Shown here in pieces: positions 9,998 through 17,238 of a DNA stretch of 35,027 nt. Source of the DNA: Alphaproteobacteria bacterium CG_4_10_14_0_8_um_filter_37_21 (lineage in GTDB: Bacteria > Pseudomonadota > Alphaproteobacteria > Paracaedibacterales > UBA11393). Made by a program: the position numbers and the translations under genes. The notes beneath the pieces were generated by a model. The model did not search any database. It was not told the DNA's origin and worked only from the letters and a program-made list of their open reading frames with translations. Position 1 is the first letter of the stretch, and every line of letters begins with the position of its first letter. The stretch covers positions 1 to 35,027 of the forward strand of contig PFNE01000016.1 of the NCBI GenBank assembly GCA_002791835.1. The letters run 5' to 3'.

Positions 9998-11293
9998 ATG
10001 ATGAACAAGCAAAACAATAGTCAAAAAGAAATAACAGAAACGTGGTCGTTAGATAGTGTAAAAGCTATTATTGTCGGTTCTTTTGCAACCATGTTTGAGT
10101 GGTATGACTATGCCTTATATGGGTATTTTTCACCAATAATTGCTAAATTATTTTTCCCAGCAGCAGATCCCTATTCTTCCATTATGATGACATTTGCAGT
10201 TTTTGCTGTTAGCTTTTTGATACGCCCCTTGGGGGCAATAGTTTTTGGTTATATTGGTGATCAGCTAGGTAGACGCTACGCATTGTCTTTGTCTGTTGTG
10301 TTAATGGCTTTTCCAACGGCTCTTATTGGTTTGTTGCCTACATATAATGATGTGGGTTTGCTTGCGCCTATTTTGCTTATTATATTGCGTTTGATACAAG
10401 GCTTGGCTGTTGGCGGAAATTATGGCGGTGCTTTTGTGTATGTTATTGAACATGCGCCAAAGAATAAAAAGGGACTAGCTGGAAGTTGCTTAATGGTTGG
10501 TACAATTGGTGGTATTTTATTGGGGTCTGCGACATCATCTGTTTTTACCTGGGCACTAACACAGGAATCTTTACTGTTATGGGGATGGCGCCTTCCCTTT
10601 GTTTTTGGATTATTTGCAACTGTTGCAGGTTGGTATATAAAAAAAAGCATACCAGAAACAGCATCTTTTAAAGCAAACAGTACAACACAAACTGGTTTTC
10701 AGAAATTACCAATTATCGATATTTTAAAACACTATAAAAGACAGGTGTTTTTTTCAATTTTGTCCATTTTGCCTGATGTGATTGGTATTTATACCATGTT
10801 CTTTTTTATGACGACATATTTAACTGAAATTATTGGCTGGAAAGCTAATGTGGCGTTGACAATGAATACGGTGAACTTAGGTGTTATGGTTGTGCTGATT
10901 CCGTTTTTTGGGTATTTATCAGATTATATTGGTGGCCGTAAAATAATGAAAGCTGTCTCTATTAGTTTTGTGCTATGTGCCGTACCGTGCTTTTTAATGT
11001 TAAGCCAAAGTGATGGTGGTGTTTTAGCCGTATTCGCCCAAACCGTTTTTGCTATTTCAATTGCGGCGTATTATGGGGCGATGCCAGCAACAATAGTGAT
11101 GATATTCCCCGCAAAAATACGGTACTCAGCTTCGGCATTTTCATTTAATGTTGCAGCTGCCCTGTTTGGTGGCACAGCGCCATGGATTTGCACATTTTTG
11201 ATTAAGCATATGAATATATTAATTGCCCCAGCATTCTATCTTGTTTTAACTGGAATTGTATCTTTTTTAGCCCTTATGAAGTTGAAGAAATAG
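9998..11293 (+). CDS. MFS transporter, metabolite:H+ symporter (ProP-like)
   Basis: 431 residues with about 12 hydrophobic helices. The opening FEWYDYALYGYFSPIIAKLFFP (helix 1) and the loop 2-3 motif GYIGDQLGRRYAL are hallmarks of the MHS branch of the major facilitator superfamily (ProP, ShiA, KgtP, CitA relatives), which import osmolytes or organic acids with protons. Helix 4-5 has RLIQGLAVGGNYGGAFVY, also typical. The substrate cannot be inferred from sequence; in host-dwelling bacteria members of this branch are often abundant and scavenge host metabolites. Start: tandem ATG ATG with no clear Shine-Dalgarno. It appears to be transcribed alone. Confidence 0.9.
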   Translation: MMNKQNNSQKEITETWSLDSVKAIIVGSFATMFEWYDYALYGYFSPIIAKLFFPAADPYSSIMMTFAVFAVSFLIRPLGAIVFGYIGDQLGRRYALSLSVVLMAFPTALIGLLPTYNDVGLLAPILLIILRLIQGLAVGGNYGGAFVYVIEHAPKNKKGLAGSCLMVGTIGGILLGSATSSVFTWALTQESLLLWGWRLPFVFGLFATVAGWYIKKSIPETASFKANSTTQTGFQKLPIIDILKHYKRQVFFSILSILPDVIGIYTMFFFMTTYLTEIIGWKANVALTMNTVNLGVMVVLIPFFGYLSDYIGGRKIMKAVSISFVLCAVPCFLMLSQSDGGVLAVFAQTVFAISIAAYYGAMPATIVMIFPAKIRYSASAFSFNVAAALFGGTAPWICTFLIKHMNILIAPAFYLVLTGIVSFLALMKLKK

Positions 11294-11331
11294 ACAATTA
11301 ATTTACTTATCTTGAAAGTGTGCATATTAAG

Positions 11332-11362
11332 TTGACCTACTTATGTTTTTTTTTGCTATAAT
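11332..11362 (+). promoter_or_regulatory. Sigma-70-type promoter
   Basis: TTGACC (-35) at 11332-11337 and a perfect TATAAT (-10) at 11357-11362 with a 19-nt spacer that contains a run of nine Ts. Transcription would start near 11369, about 20 nt ahead of the ATG at 11392. The spacer is two nt longer than optimal. Confidence 0.6.
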
Positions 11363-11391
11363 ACGATATATTATTTAACTATATTTAATTT

Positions 11392-11943
11392 ATGCGTTTT
11401 TTACTTCTTCTATTAATAAACATCACATGTGTTAACTGTGCAACACTGCAGAATACTGTGTCAGAAATTAGAGCGATCGCCACAGCGCGTGCCCAATTTA
11501 ATGAAGACTGGGTGAGATATGTTAATGAAGGTCGTTTTAATCAAGATGCTACTGAAATTGATTCAAAAGAAGAGAGAGCAAAGCTTTATATAGAAACATT
11601 TTCAAATAAGTCAGAAAAAAAATTACTTGCTATCCTTTTACCAGGAATGTGCGCTTTATTTATTGAAGATGCAAAACTGTATAATAATGTTATCAGTCTA
11701 ATTGATAGTCACAGAAATTCTGATAATTTTTCAGACTGTTTATATGCATATTTGCACCTTCTTTATTGTAACGCGCCTACAGAAATATATGAGATGGATA
11801 AAGAAGTTAAAGAAAAACTATGGTTTTCCTCCATGCGCAAAAAGTTGACCCCATATGTTAAAAGTTCAACAGGCTTTATTGAACAGCTGTTTCACAATCA
11901 AGGCGGGCGCTGGGTACTTAATGTAGAAAAACTGGTGCTGTAG
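11392..11943 (+). CDS. Exported protein of unknown function
   Basis: 183 residues. The N-terminus (MRFLLLLLINITCVNCAT) is a short signal peptide; the VNCA segment near Cys16 is loosely lipobox-like but lacks the usual Leu at -3, so lipidation is uncertain. The mature part is mostly helical and charged, with several Cys, and no family was recognised. A good promoter lies just upstream. It ends 21 nt before the TTG of the next unrecognised gene, so the two may form a small accessory operon. The reading frame is full length, begins cleanly after the promoter and looks real. Confidence 0.65.
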   Translation: MRFLLLLLINITCVNCATLQNTVSEIRAIATARAQFNEDWVRYVNEGRFNQDATEIDSKEERAKLYIETFSNKSEKKLLAILLPGMCALFIEDAKLYNNVISLIDSHRNSDNFSDCLYAYLHLLYCNAPTEIYEMDKEVKEKLWFSSMRKKLTPYVKSSTGFIEQLFHNQGGRWVLNVEKLVL

Positions 11944-11964
11944 GAAGGTTCATTAAGAAGAAAT

Positions 11965-13062
11965 TTGCGGAGAGTACAATTATCGTTGTTTGACAAAGTG
12001 CAAGCTAATAAACAGAATCAGCATTCGAAAGAATGTTTTGCGTCTTTCTGTGCAGCAATTCAGCAAGAAGTTATCAATACAGTCCAGGACAACCCCTATG
12101 CAACTTGCTGCCACACATATAATAAATTTTTTGAAAAATTTGATGATGTTAGATTTCGCATGCTTCTTTCTAATACGGTTATTTTCGAATGCTGGTTTAA
12201 TAAGAACTTTAATCCAGTACTAAAAGAAATGGAAGCTGCTTGTATAGATGGTAAAAAATGGCGGAAAATTATTGAGGGTGCTGAACCCGTCATTAACAGT
12301 TATCAAACAGCTTGTTGCGCTGAATGGCAAAAATATCAGGACTCCTTAAAAAAAGAAAAAAAACAAACACGTAAACAAAATGCAAAATTGCATACCAAGG
12401 GGGAAGGTGCAGCATGTGCAAAACCTTCATCCGTCACACAAAACGAGGATGCCTCTGCTGTACCTTTATCCGTCACAAAAATAGAAGCACAAGAAGTTCT
12501 AAATAGTCCGGCTGCCCAAGCAACGTCAAAAGATTCAGCTGAAGACGATATTCTGTCTTTTGAAATTTACTCTTCTCCTAGCAATGAAGAAGAGGAAGAT
12601 GCCCCTAATCCTGAGTTAGGTTCAGTGGAGCAGCAGGAACAGCCATCCTTTTTGCAGTATGCAAGCGCTTCCATTAGCAATGAAGAAGAGGAAGATACCG
12701 CTTATCCTGAATTAGGTTTAGTGGAGCAGGTGGAACAACCATCATTTTTGCAGTATACAAGCGCTTCGATGATATTTGAAACTAAAGGGCCTGTGGATTA
12801 TGATAAATTCATGAAACAACTTAAAAAAGACTTTAAAGGCAATATATGGCGTAGGTCTGATGAAAAAAAGAATTCACGACTCGTGAAAGTTATTTTTCCG
12901 GTATCTACTGATATTAATTTATGTGCCTGCGCTAAGTATGATTTACCTCATGGTTCTCAATTATTAAAAACGTGGCCACAATGGCGCGATTCATTTAAAA
13001 ATATGTTTTTAAGTTTAGAAAAAGACTTACATGTATCTACCCCGATGAAGCTAAAGAAATAA
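11965..13062 (+). CDS. Unrecognised acidic repeat protein, possible effector
   Basis: 365 residues from a TTG at 11965; the frame is open back to the previous gene's stop, and AAGAAG precedes the TTG. There is no signal peptide or membrane segment. Residues ~1-125 are a Cys- and aromatic-containing helical domain (CCHTYNKFFEKF, CCAEWQKYQDSLKK), then a Lys-rich linker, then a Ser/Thr/Ala-rich low-complexity stretch. Next come two 32-residue acidic repeats (SNEEEED...PELG.VEQ.EQPSFLQY), encoded at 12580-12771. A C-terminal ~95-residue domain begins after the repeats (GPVDYDKFMKQLKKDF). Modular layout with acidic tandem repeats is common in secreted host-interaction proteins, but nothing here proves secretion and no homologue was recognised. 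Confidence 0.6.
   Translation: MRRVQLSLFDKVQANKQNQHSKECFASFCAAIQQEVINTVQDNPYATCCHTYNKFFEKFDDVRFRMLLSNTVIFECWFNKNFNPVLKEMEAACIDGKKWRKIIEGAEPVINSYQTACCAEWQKYQDSLKKEKKQTRKQNAKLHTKGEGAACAKPSSVTQNEDASAVPLSVTKIEAQEVLNSPAAQATSKDSAEDDILSFEIYSSPSNEEEEDAPNPELGSVEQQEQPSFLQYASASISNEEEEDTAYPELGLVEQVEQPSFLQYTSASMIFETKGPVDYDKFMKQLKKDFKGNIWRRSDEKKNSRLVKVIFPVSTDINLCACAKYDLPHGSQLLKTWPQWRDSFKNMFLSLEKDLHVSTPMKLKK
12580..12771. repeat. Tandem 96-bp repeat, two units
   Basis: Units 12580-12675 and 12676-12771 are directly adjacent, in frame, and identical at about 84 of 96 positions (25 of 32 residues). Both encode SNEEEED followed by PSFLQY at the same spacing. The divergence shows the duplication is not recent, and most changes alter the residues. 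Confidence 0.92.
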
Positions 13063-13384
13063 GACTTTGGTTATGGTGCAACATATGGATAATGATTTCA
13101 CCTATCACTTAATTGGCTAAAAAAATAAGACATTTCTATTCGAAGACATTGCACACACGCTGTTTAAGTGATGCCTGTTTTTACATCCAATATTTGTACA
13201 TTATATAACTGCATTCTTCTGCATATTGGTATTCACACATCATGATACAGACAGCCATAAGCCCTTATAGATTAGAAGGGGTTGGTCTTTATGTTTCTGA
13301 TTTAAATGGGGGTGCAGCTATAAGGTGTGAAATTTTAGCTATTCTTGCTTTATATGGGGCTATGAGGGCGAACAGTAAACTGAA
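13063..13384. other. Intergenic 322 bp, little recognisable content
   Basis: Lies between the repeat protein and acpS. It contains a widely spaced inverted repeat, ATCACTTAA (13104-13112) and TTAAGTGAT (13164-13172), with a 51-bp gap. The right half is taken up by a 50-codon open frame (13242-13394). No T-rich terminator hairpin was found for the gene ending at 13062. Confidence 0.5.
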
Positions 13385-13394
13385 TCAAGTATGA
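13242..13394 (+). CDS. Possible 50-residue ORF, unrecognised
   Basis: An ATG at 13242 opens 50 codons starting MIQTAISPYRLEGVGLYVSD and including a hydrophobic helix-like stretch (CEILAILALYGAM), TGA at 13392-13394. There is no Shine-Dalgarno. The last 10 bp overlap the 3' end of convergent acpS. The composition is protein-like, so it may be a small protein or the surviving fragment of a longer gene. No family was recognised. Confidence 0.22.
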   Translation: MIQTAISPYRLEGVGLYVSDLNGGAAIRCEILAILALYGAMRANSKLNQV

Positions 13395-13771
13395 GTTTCT
13401 ATAATAACGTAGGCAATGGCATACGGGGGTTCATCACTTAATGACAGGTGAATACTATGTTGCTGTCCGCTGCATTGTTTTTCTAAAACCAATAAGCCAT
13501 TGCCAGAAATATTGAATAGTGGTTTACCAAGACTGTTATTTGAAATTTCCATATCATGCCACTGCATATTGTAGGAACCACCAAGCGCTTTAATAAAAGC
13601 CTCTTTAGCGGCGAATATCTTGGCATAGGCACTGATGGGGTTTTTACGTGTATTAGCTTTTTTTTGTTCTGCGTTTGTGAAAATCTTATCAATGAAATGC
13701 TCTTGATGACGGTCTAATAACTTTTGAATACGTCGTATATCAACAATATCTGTACCGATTCCAATAATCAT
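13385..13771 (-). CDS. acpS: Holo-[acyl-carrier-protein] synthase
   Basis: 128 residues. AcpS transfers the 4'-phosphopantetheine arm of CoA to the serine of acyl carrier protein, activating fatty-acid synthesis. The family's two signatures are intact: GIGTDIVDIRRI with the Mg-binding Asp8, and IFAAKEAFIKALG with Lys56-Glu57 of the KEA motif. Length is typical. In many alphaproteobacteria acpS sits with lepB-rnc-era; here it is alone, and era lies at 30286. Confidence 0.95.
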   Translation of the reverse strand: MIIGIGTDIVDIRRIQKLLDRHQEHFIDKIFTNAEQKKANTRKNPISAYAKIFAAKEAFIKALGGSYNMQWHDMEISNNSLGKPLFNISGNGLLVLEKQCSGQQHSIHLSLSDEPPYAIAYVIIETHT

Positions 13772-14009
13772 TTTTTTTCTTAATAAGGGCCATACATACT
13801 ATTATATCGATTTTTAGTTAATAATCCCAGTTACGCATGTAAATTTAGAATAATGGGCGCTTACTTAGGGTGAACCTGTGCACCTAAAAACAGGCAATTA
13901 TCAGCCCGCAGCATTTTTTATGTGTGCGATATGTTGTTATGAATATTCATGATTTAAACGTATTCTTCTTGCCAGTATTGTGCTATGTAACAGAAGTGTC
14001 GTAGGTAAT

Positions 14010-14041
14010 AAAAAAGCCCCCTAAAAATAGGAGGCTTTTTT
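14010..14041. terminator. Intrinsic terminator after rpmJ (bidirectional)
   Basis: Arms AAAAAAGCC (14010-14018) and GGCTTTTTT (14033-14041) continue inward, past one C/A mismatch, into CCTA / TAGG around a short A-rich loop. It is 20 nt beyond the rpmJ stop and has T-runs on both strands, so it ends the trmD-rplS-rpmJ operon. No convergent gene needs it directly from the left. Confidence 0.85.
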
Positions 14042-14061
14042 ATAAAGTTAAGTTAAGGATG

Positions 14062-14187
14062 TTATCCTTGACGTGCTTTAAAACGTGGGTTTTCTTTGTT
14101 AATAACGTAAATACGGCCTTTACGACGCACAACTTTACAAGCCTTATGACGGCTTTTTAATGTTTTAATAGAGTTTGCAACTTTCAT
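14062..14187 (-). CDS. rpmJ: 50S ribosomal protein L36
   Basis: 41 residues, [20 protein letters not shown] followed by [11 protein letters not shown] and ending PRFKARQG. This is the 41-residue alphaproteobacterial form of L36, a small component of the large ribosomal subunit. Only one Cys remains, so this is the version without the four-ligand zinc site. It starts 3 nt after rplS stops and is followed by the terminator at 14010-14041, so it is the last gene of the trmD-rplS operon. Confidence 0.95.
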   Translation of the reverse strand: MKVANSIKTLKSRHKACKVVRRKGRIYVINKENPRFKARQG

Positions 14188-14190
14188 TAT

Positions 14191-14568
14191 TTACCCTTTC
14201 TTTTTTGTAGAAAAATCTAGTTTTTCACGGATTCTAGCGCTCTTACCTGTACGGTCGCGTAGATAATATAATTTTGCACGGCGAACAATACCGCGACGTA
14301 CAACCTCAACACGTACGTTAGGAGAATGTAGTGAGAATAGACGTTCAACACCTTCTCCATTAGAAATTTTACGTACACGGAACGTAGAACTTAAACCACT
14401 ATTTTTACGCCCTAAAACAACACCTTCATAAGGCTGTTCACGTTCACGGTTGCCTTCTTTAACTTTTACATTCACACGAACAGTGTCACCTGCTTTAAAA
14501 TCAGGTACTGTTTTACCTTGTGTCAATTTTGTGACTTGTTCTGCTTCCAATTGTTGGATCAAGTTCAT
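14191..14568 (-). CDS. rplS: 50S ribosomal protein L19
   Basis: 125 residues from the ATG at 14568, chosen because a strong GGAGG (minus strand, 14574-14578) precedes it and the protein then begins [11 protein letters not shown] as in other L19s; a longer open frame to 14604 would overlap trmD. L19 sits at the 30S-50S interface. Family motifs visible: [54 protein letters not shown]. It follows trmD by 23 nt, the conserved alphaproteobacterial order. The usual upstream rpsP-rimM pair is absent. Confidence 0.97.
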   Translation of the reverse strand: MNLIQQLEAEQVTKLTQGKTVPDFKAGDTVRVNVKVKEGNREREQPYEGVVLGRKNSGLSSTFRVRKISNGEGVERLFSLHSPNVRVEVVRRGIVRRAKLYYLRDRTGKSARIREKLDFSTKKKG

Positions 14569-14591
14569 ATTATCCTCCGGTTCCTGGTTTC

Positions 14592-15323
14592 TTAACGAAT
14601 ACATCCAGGGTTGTTTTTTTTATAAATTTCCCATAAGTCTGGGCGATTTTTTTGTGTAATTTCACAAGATTGTTGTTCCCTGAAGATACTGATTTTCTGG
14701 TGGTTACCAGATACCAGCACTTCTGGAACTTCAATATTATTCCAAACGTATGGTCTAGTATACTGTGAAAATTCCAATAAGTCCAGCTCAAAACTTTCAA
14801 TTTGTAAAGATTCTTTTGCGCCAACTGCATTGTCTAGCAACCGAACAGTTGCATCTAAGTATACTTGGGCGCCTAACTCTCCGCCAGATAGGATATAGTC
14901 ACCAATACTCACTTCTTCTAAACCATGATTTTCTTTCCAATAATCAATAACGCGCTGATCTACACCTTCGTATCTGCCGCACAAAATAAGGGCACCATCT
15001 GGATATGTGCTTAAATTTTCATGCAAATCATTTTGTTTTAAGGGCTTGCCGCGTGGGCTCATATATATTATTTTACGTTTGCCGTTATTTTGTTTGTGTG
15101 CATGTGAAAGGGCATCATGAAGCACATCAGGTTTCATGACCATACCGGCACCCCCGCCAAAAGGTGTGTCATCAACAGCTTTATGATTACCACTTGCAAA
15201 ATCGCGAATTTGAACAGTATCCAATTTCCATATGCCTTTTTCTAAAGCACGGCCTGGTATCGAAGCGGATAGCCCACCTGGAAACATTTCTGGAAAAAGT
15301 GTTAAAACACTTGCATGCCACAT
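14592..15323 (-). CDS. trmD: tRNA (guanine-N1)-methyltransferase TrmD
   Basis: 243 residues. TrmD methylates G37 of tRNAs for Leu, Pro and Arg, next to the anticodon, and prevents +1 frameshifting. It has the SPOUT trefoil-knot motifs: MSPRGKPL (~105), [14 protein letters not shown] (~128-141) and [14 protein letters not shown] (~155-168), followed by a C-terminal domain ([19 protein letters not shown]). The ATG overlaps the stop of the upstream small membrane-protein gene by one base (TAATG), so translation is coupled. Length is normal (230-250). Confidence 0.97.
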   Translation of the reverse strand: MWHASVLTLFPEMFPGGLSASIPGRALEKGIWKLDTVQIRDFASGNHKAVDDTPFGGGAGMVMKPDVLHDALSHAHKQNNGKRKIIYMSPRGKPLKQNDLHENLSTYPDGALILCGRYEGVDQRVIDYWKENHGLEEVSIGDYILSGGELGAQVYLDATVRLLDNAVGAKESLQIESFELDLLEFSQYTRPYVWNNIEVPEVLVSGNHQKISIFREQQSCEITQKNRPDLWEIYKKNNPGCIR

Positions 15324-15499
15324 TAGCGTAACATCACATATAATAGGGCTAGGGATGCAAATTGAAAGCCAATACGCATACGCATTGCCAGATTGCCGTA
15401 TTTTTTATTAAAATCGCCACCTTTATACAGGCAAAATAACCCAAACCCTAGGGCTGCAAAAGTCGCTAGAACGGAAATAGCGCACAATACTTTTAACAT
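15323..15499 (-). CDS. Small twin-transmembrane (HIG1-like) protein
   Basis: 58 residues, too short for most gene finders. One hydrophobic helix (~3-24), then GGDFNKKYGNLAMRMRIGFQ, then a second helix (~42-57) ending MLR. The GGDFN..Y.N..MR.R...Q loop is the signature of the alphaproteobacterial twin-transmembrane/HIG1-domain proteins (hypoxia-induced, linked to respiratory complex assembly in mitochondria). Its TAA overlaps the trmD ATG, so it is the first gene of the trmD-rplS-rpmJ operon, in the place where rpsP/rimM normally lie. Confidence 0.75.
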   Translation of the reverse strand: MLKVLCAISVLATFAALGFGLFCLYKGGDFNKKYGNLAMRMRIGFQFASLALLYVMLR

Positions 15500-15668
15500 G
15501 AATAAGATCCTTTTCTTTATATGTTAAGAATAAATACACAAAGGCCAAAAGTCAAAAGATGATATATTGCATAAAAGACTTCTTAATTGTGGCATGAACA
15601 CCTTGACCTTCTTCTAAAGTATCTTCAATATTAAGTCATAATCTATAGAAAGTTATTTTGGTACTCTT

Positions 15669-16355
15669 ATGCAAAAATTTTTTGAATGTGTTCACCCAGA
15701 AGGTTGGCGTTTTGTTGGTATTTTTGCCGCCTTTACATTTTTACTGTATTTTATTTCAGTGCCCCTATTTTGGGTTGGCGTTGTTTTAACATTATGGTGC
15801 GCTTACTTTTTTAGGGACCCTAAACGTGTGACACCAACCAATTCAAACTTAGTTGTAAGCCCTGCTGACGGTAAAGTTGTCATCGTTAAAAAAATGCTGC
15901 CACCTGCAGAATTAGGGTTAGGTGATGATGAACTATATAGAGTGAGTGTTTTCTTAAATGTCTTTGATGTTCATATAAACCGTGTTCCTGTTGCTGGTGT
16001 TGTGAAAAGTATTTTGTATCATCCTGGTAAATTCTTAAACGCTAGTTTAGACAAGGCATCTGATGATAATGAGCGTAATGCTGTTGTGTTGGAAACAGAT
16101 TCAGGACAAAAAGTTTGTGTTATTCAAATTGCAGGTTTGATTGCGCGCCGTATTGTAACATTTGTAAAACAAGAAGATCGCATGAAACCAGGCGAACGTT
16201 TTGGTCTAATCCGTTTTGGAAGCCGCGCTGATATTTATTTGCCAAAAGGTGTTGTTCCTAAAGTTATGGTTGGCCAATATATGATTGGTGGAGAATCTAT
16301 TTTGGCAAATTTAAGCGATACAGATTCTGCATTACCTGATGGTATAGAGCAGTAA
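15669..16355 (+). CDS. psd: Phosphatidylserine decarboxylase proenzyme
   Basis: 228 residues, the short class common in alphaproteobacteria. The enzyme converts phosphatidylserine to phosphatidylethanolamine at the inner membrane. The N-terminal ~50 residues contain two hydrophobic helices; SPADGKVVIVKK (~60) and NVFDVHINRVP (~100) are family blocks. Autocatalytic cleavage is expected between Gly184 and Ser185 (RFGS-R), making the pyruvoyl group on Ser185. It ends 2 nt before pssA, which supplies its substrate. Confidence 0.95.
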   Translation: MQKFFECVHPEGWRFVGIFAAFTFLLYFISVPLFWVGVVLTLWCAYFFRDPKRVTPTNSNLVVSPADGKVVIVKKMLPPAELGLGDDELYRVSVFLNVFDVHINRVPVAGVVKSILYHPGKFLNASLDKASDDNERNAVVLETDSGQKVCVIQIAGLIARRIVTFVKQEDRMKPGERFGLIRFGSRADIYLPKGVVPKVMVGQYMIGGESILANLSDTDSALPDGIEQ

Positions 16356-16357
16356 AC

Positions 16358-17221
16358 ATGTCTTTTTTAAAGGATGACCTTTTAAAAAAAGTAATGAAAA
16401 ATCGCTTTAAACAGCAACCATTTAAAGACAGAAAACGCATATTCGCAGGGCGTTTTCCTGTATCGTTTAAGGTTAAAAAAACCAGACTTACAGATAAGTC
16501 TTTTGTCAGTTTGCTGCCGAATTTAACAACGCTTTTAGGCTTATGTTTTGGTTTAACCGCTGTCCGTTTTGCAATGAATGGTAATTATGAATATGCCGTA
16601 ATTGTTGTTTTAATTGCGGCAATTTTTGACAGTATGGACGGCCGTATAGCCCGTTATTTTAATTCAACCAGTTTGCTGGGTGCAGAGCTTGATTCTTTTT
16701 CAGATTTGGTAACTTTTGGTGTGGCGCCAGCCATGGTACTTTATTACAAAGCTTTGCATCAGTATGATCGCATAGGTTGGATGATCGTCTTGTTTTATGT
16801 GTGTTGCATGGCGCTTCGGTTAGCGCGGTTTAACGTTGTGAACCAAGAAGATGATTTGCCAGATTGGCATAGTCAGTTTTTTACGGGAACACCTGCACCT
16901 ATGTGCGCGTTTTTAAGTTTTTGCCCCCTAATGTTTACCTTTAGTTGTAACCCTTTTTATAAATTGCCCACATATTTTTATGCCTTTATTTTGGTATTTG
17001 TTGCCTTATTGGCAGTTAGTCGTATTCCGACATTTTCAATGAAAACAATCACAGTTCAGCGTAAATATATATTGCCAATTTTATTGATTGGTATTTTGGT
17101 ATTTGGCGCCCTTGTTAGTTATCCTTGGGTCACAATAAGTTTAGGTGGATTTGTTGGGTATTTAGCATTGATTCCCTTTAGTATTAAACATCATAAAAAG
17201 TTAAATCCAGGTAGTTCATAA
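16358..17221 (+). CDS. pssA: CDP-diacylglycerol--serine O-phosphatidyltransferase
   Basis: 287 residues. It makes phosphatidylserine from CDP-diacylglycerol and serine in the membrane. The CDP-alcohol phosphotransferase motif is complete: D91-S-M-D94-G95...A98-R99...G108...D112...D116. About seven further hydrophobic helices follow. A basic, soluble N-terminal extension of ~45 residues (KKVMKNRFKQQPFKDRKR) precedes the first helix (~50). The start codon sits 2 nt after the psd stop, so both steps of PE synthesis are translated together, and recG follows. Confidence 0.95.
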   Translation: MSFLKDDLLKKVMKNRFKQQPFKDRKRIFAGRFPVSFKVKKTRLTDKSFVSLLPNLTTLLGLCFGLTAVRFAMNGNYEYAVIVVLIAAIFDSMDGRIARYFNSTSLLGAELDSFSDLVTFGVAPAMVLYYKALHQYDRIGWMIVLFYVCCMALRLARFNVVNQEDDLPDWHSQFFTGTPAPMCAFLSFCPLMFTFSCNPFYKLPTYFYAFILVFVALLAVSRIPTFSMKTITVQRKYILPILLIGILVFGALVSYPWVTISLGGFVGYLALIPFSIKHHKKLNPGSS

Positions 17222-17238
17222 ATAAGCGAGGTAGCGTT

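Noticed and set aside
13104-13172. 9-bp inverted repeat ATCACTTAA / TTAAGTGAT with a 51-bp gap
   Set aside because: AT-rich arms with a long spacer; no terminal duplication or transposase, so no sign of a mobile element.
14570-14830. 86-codon minus-strand frame across the trmD end
   Set aside because: Lies within trmD in another frame; trmD matches its family over the full length.
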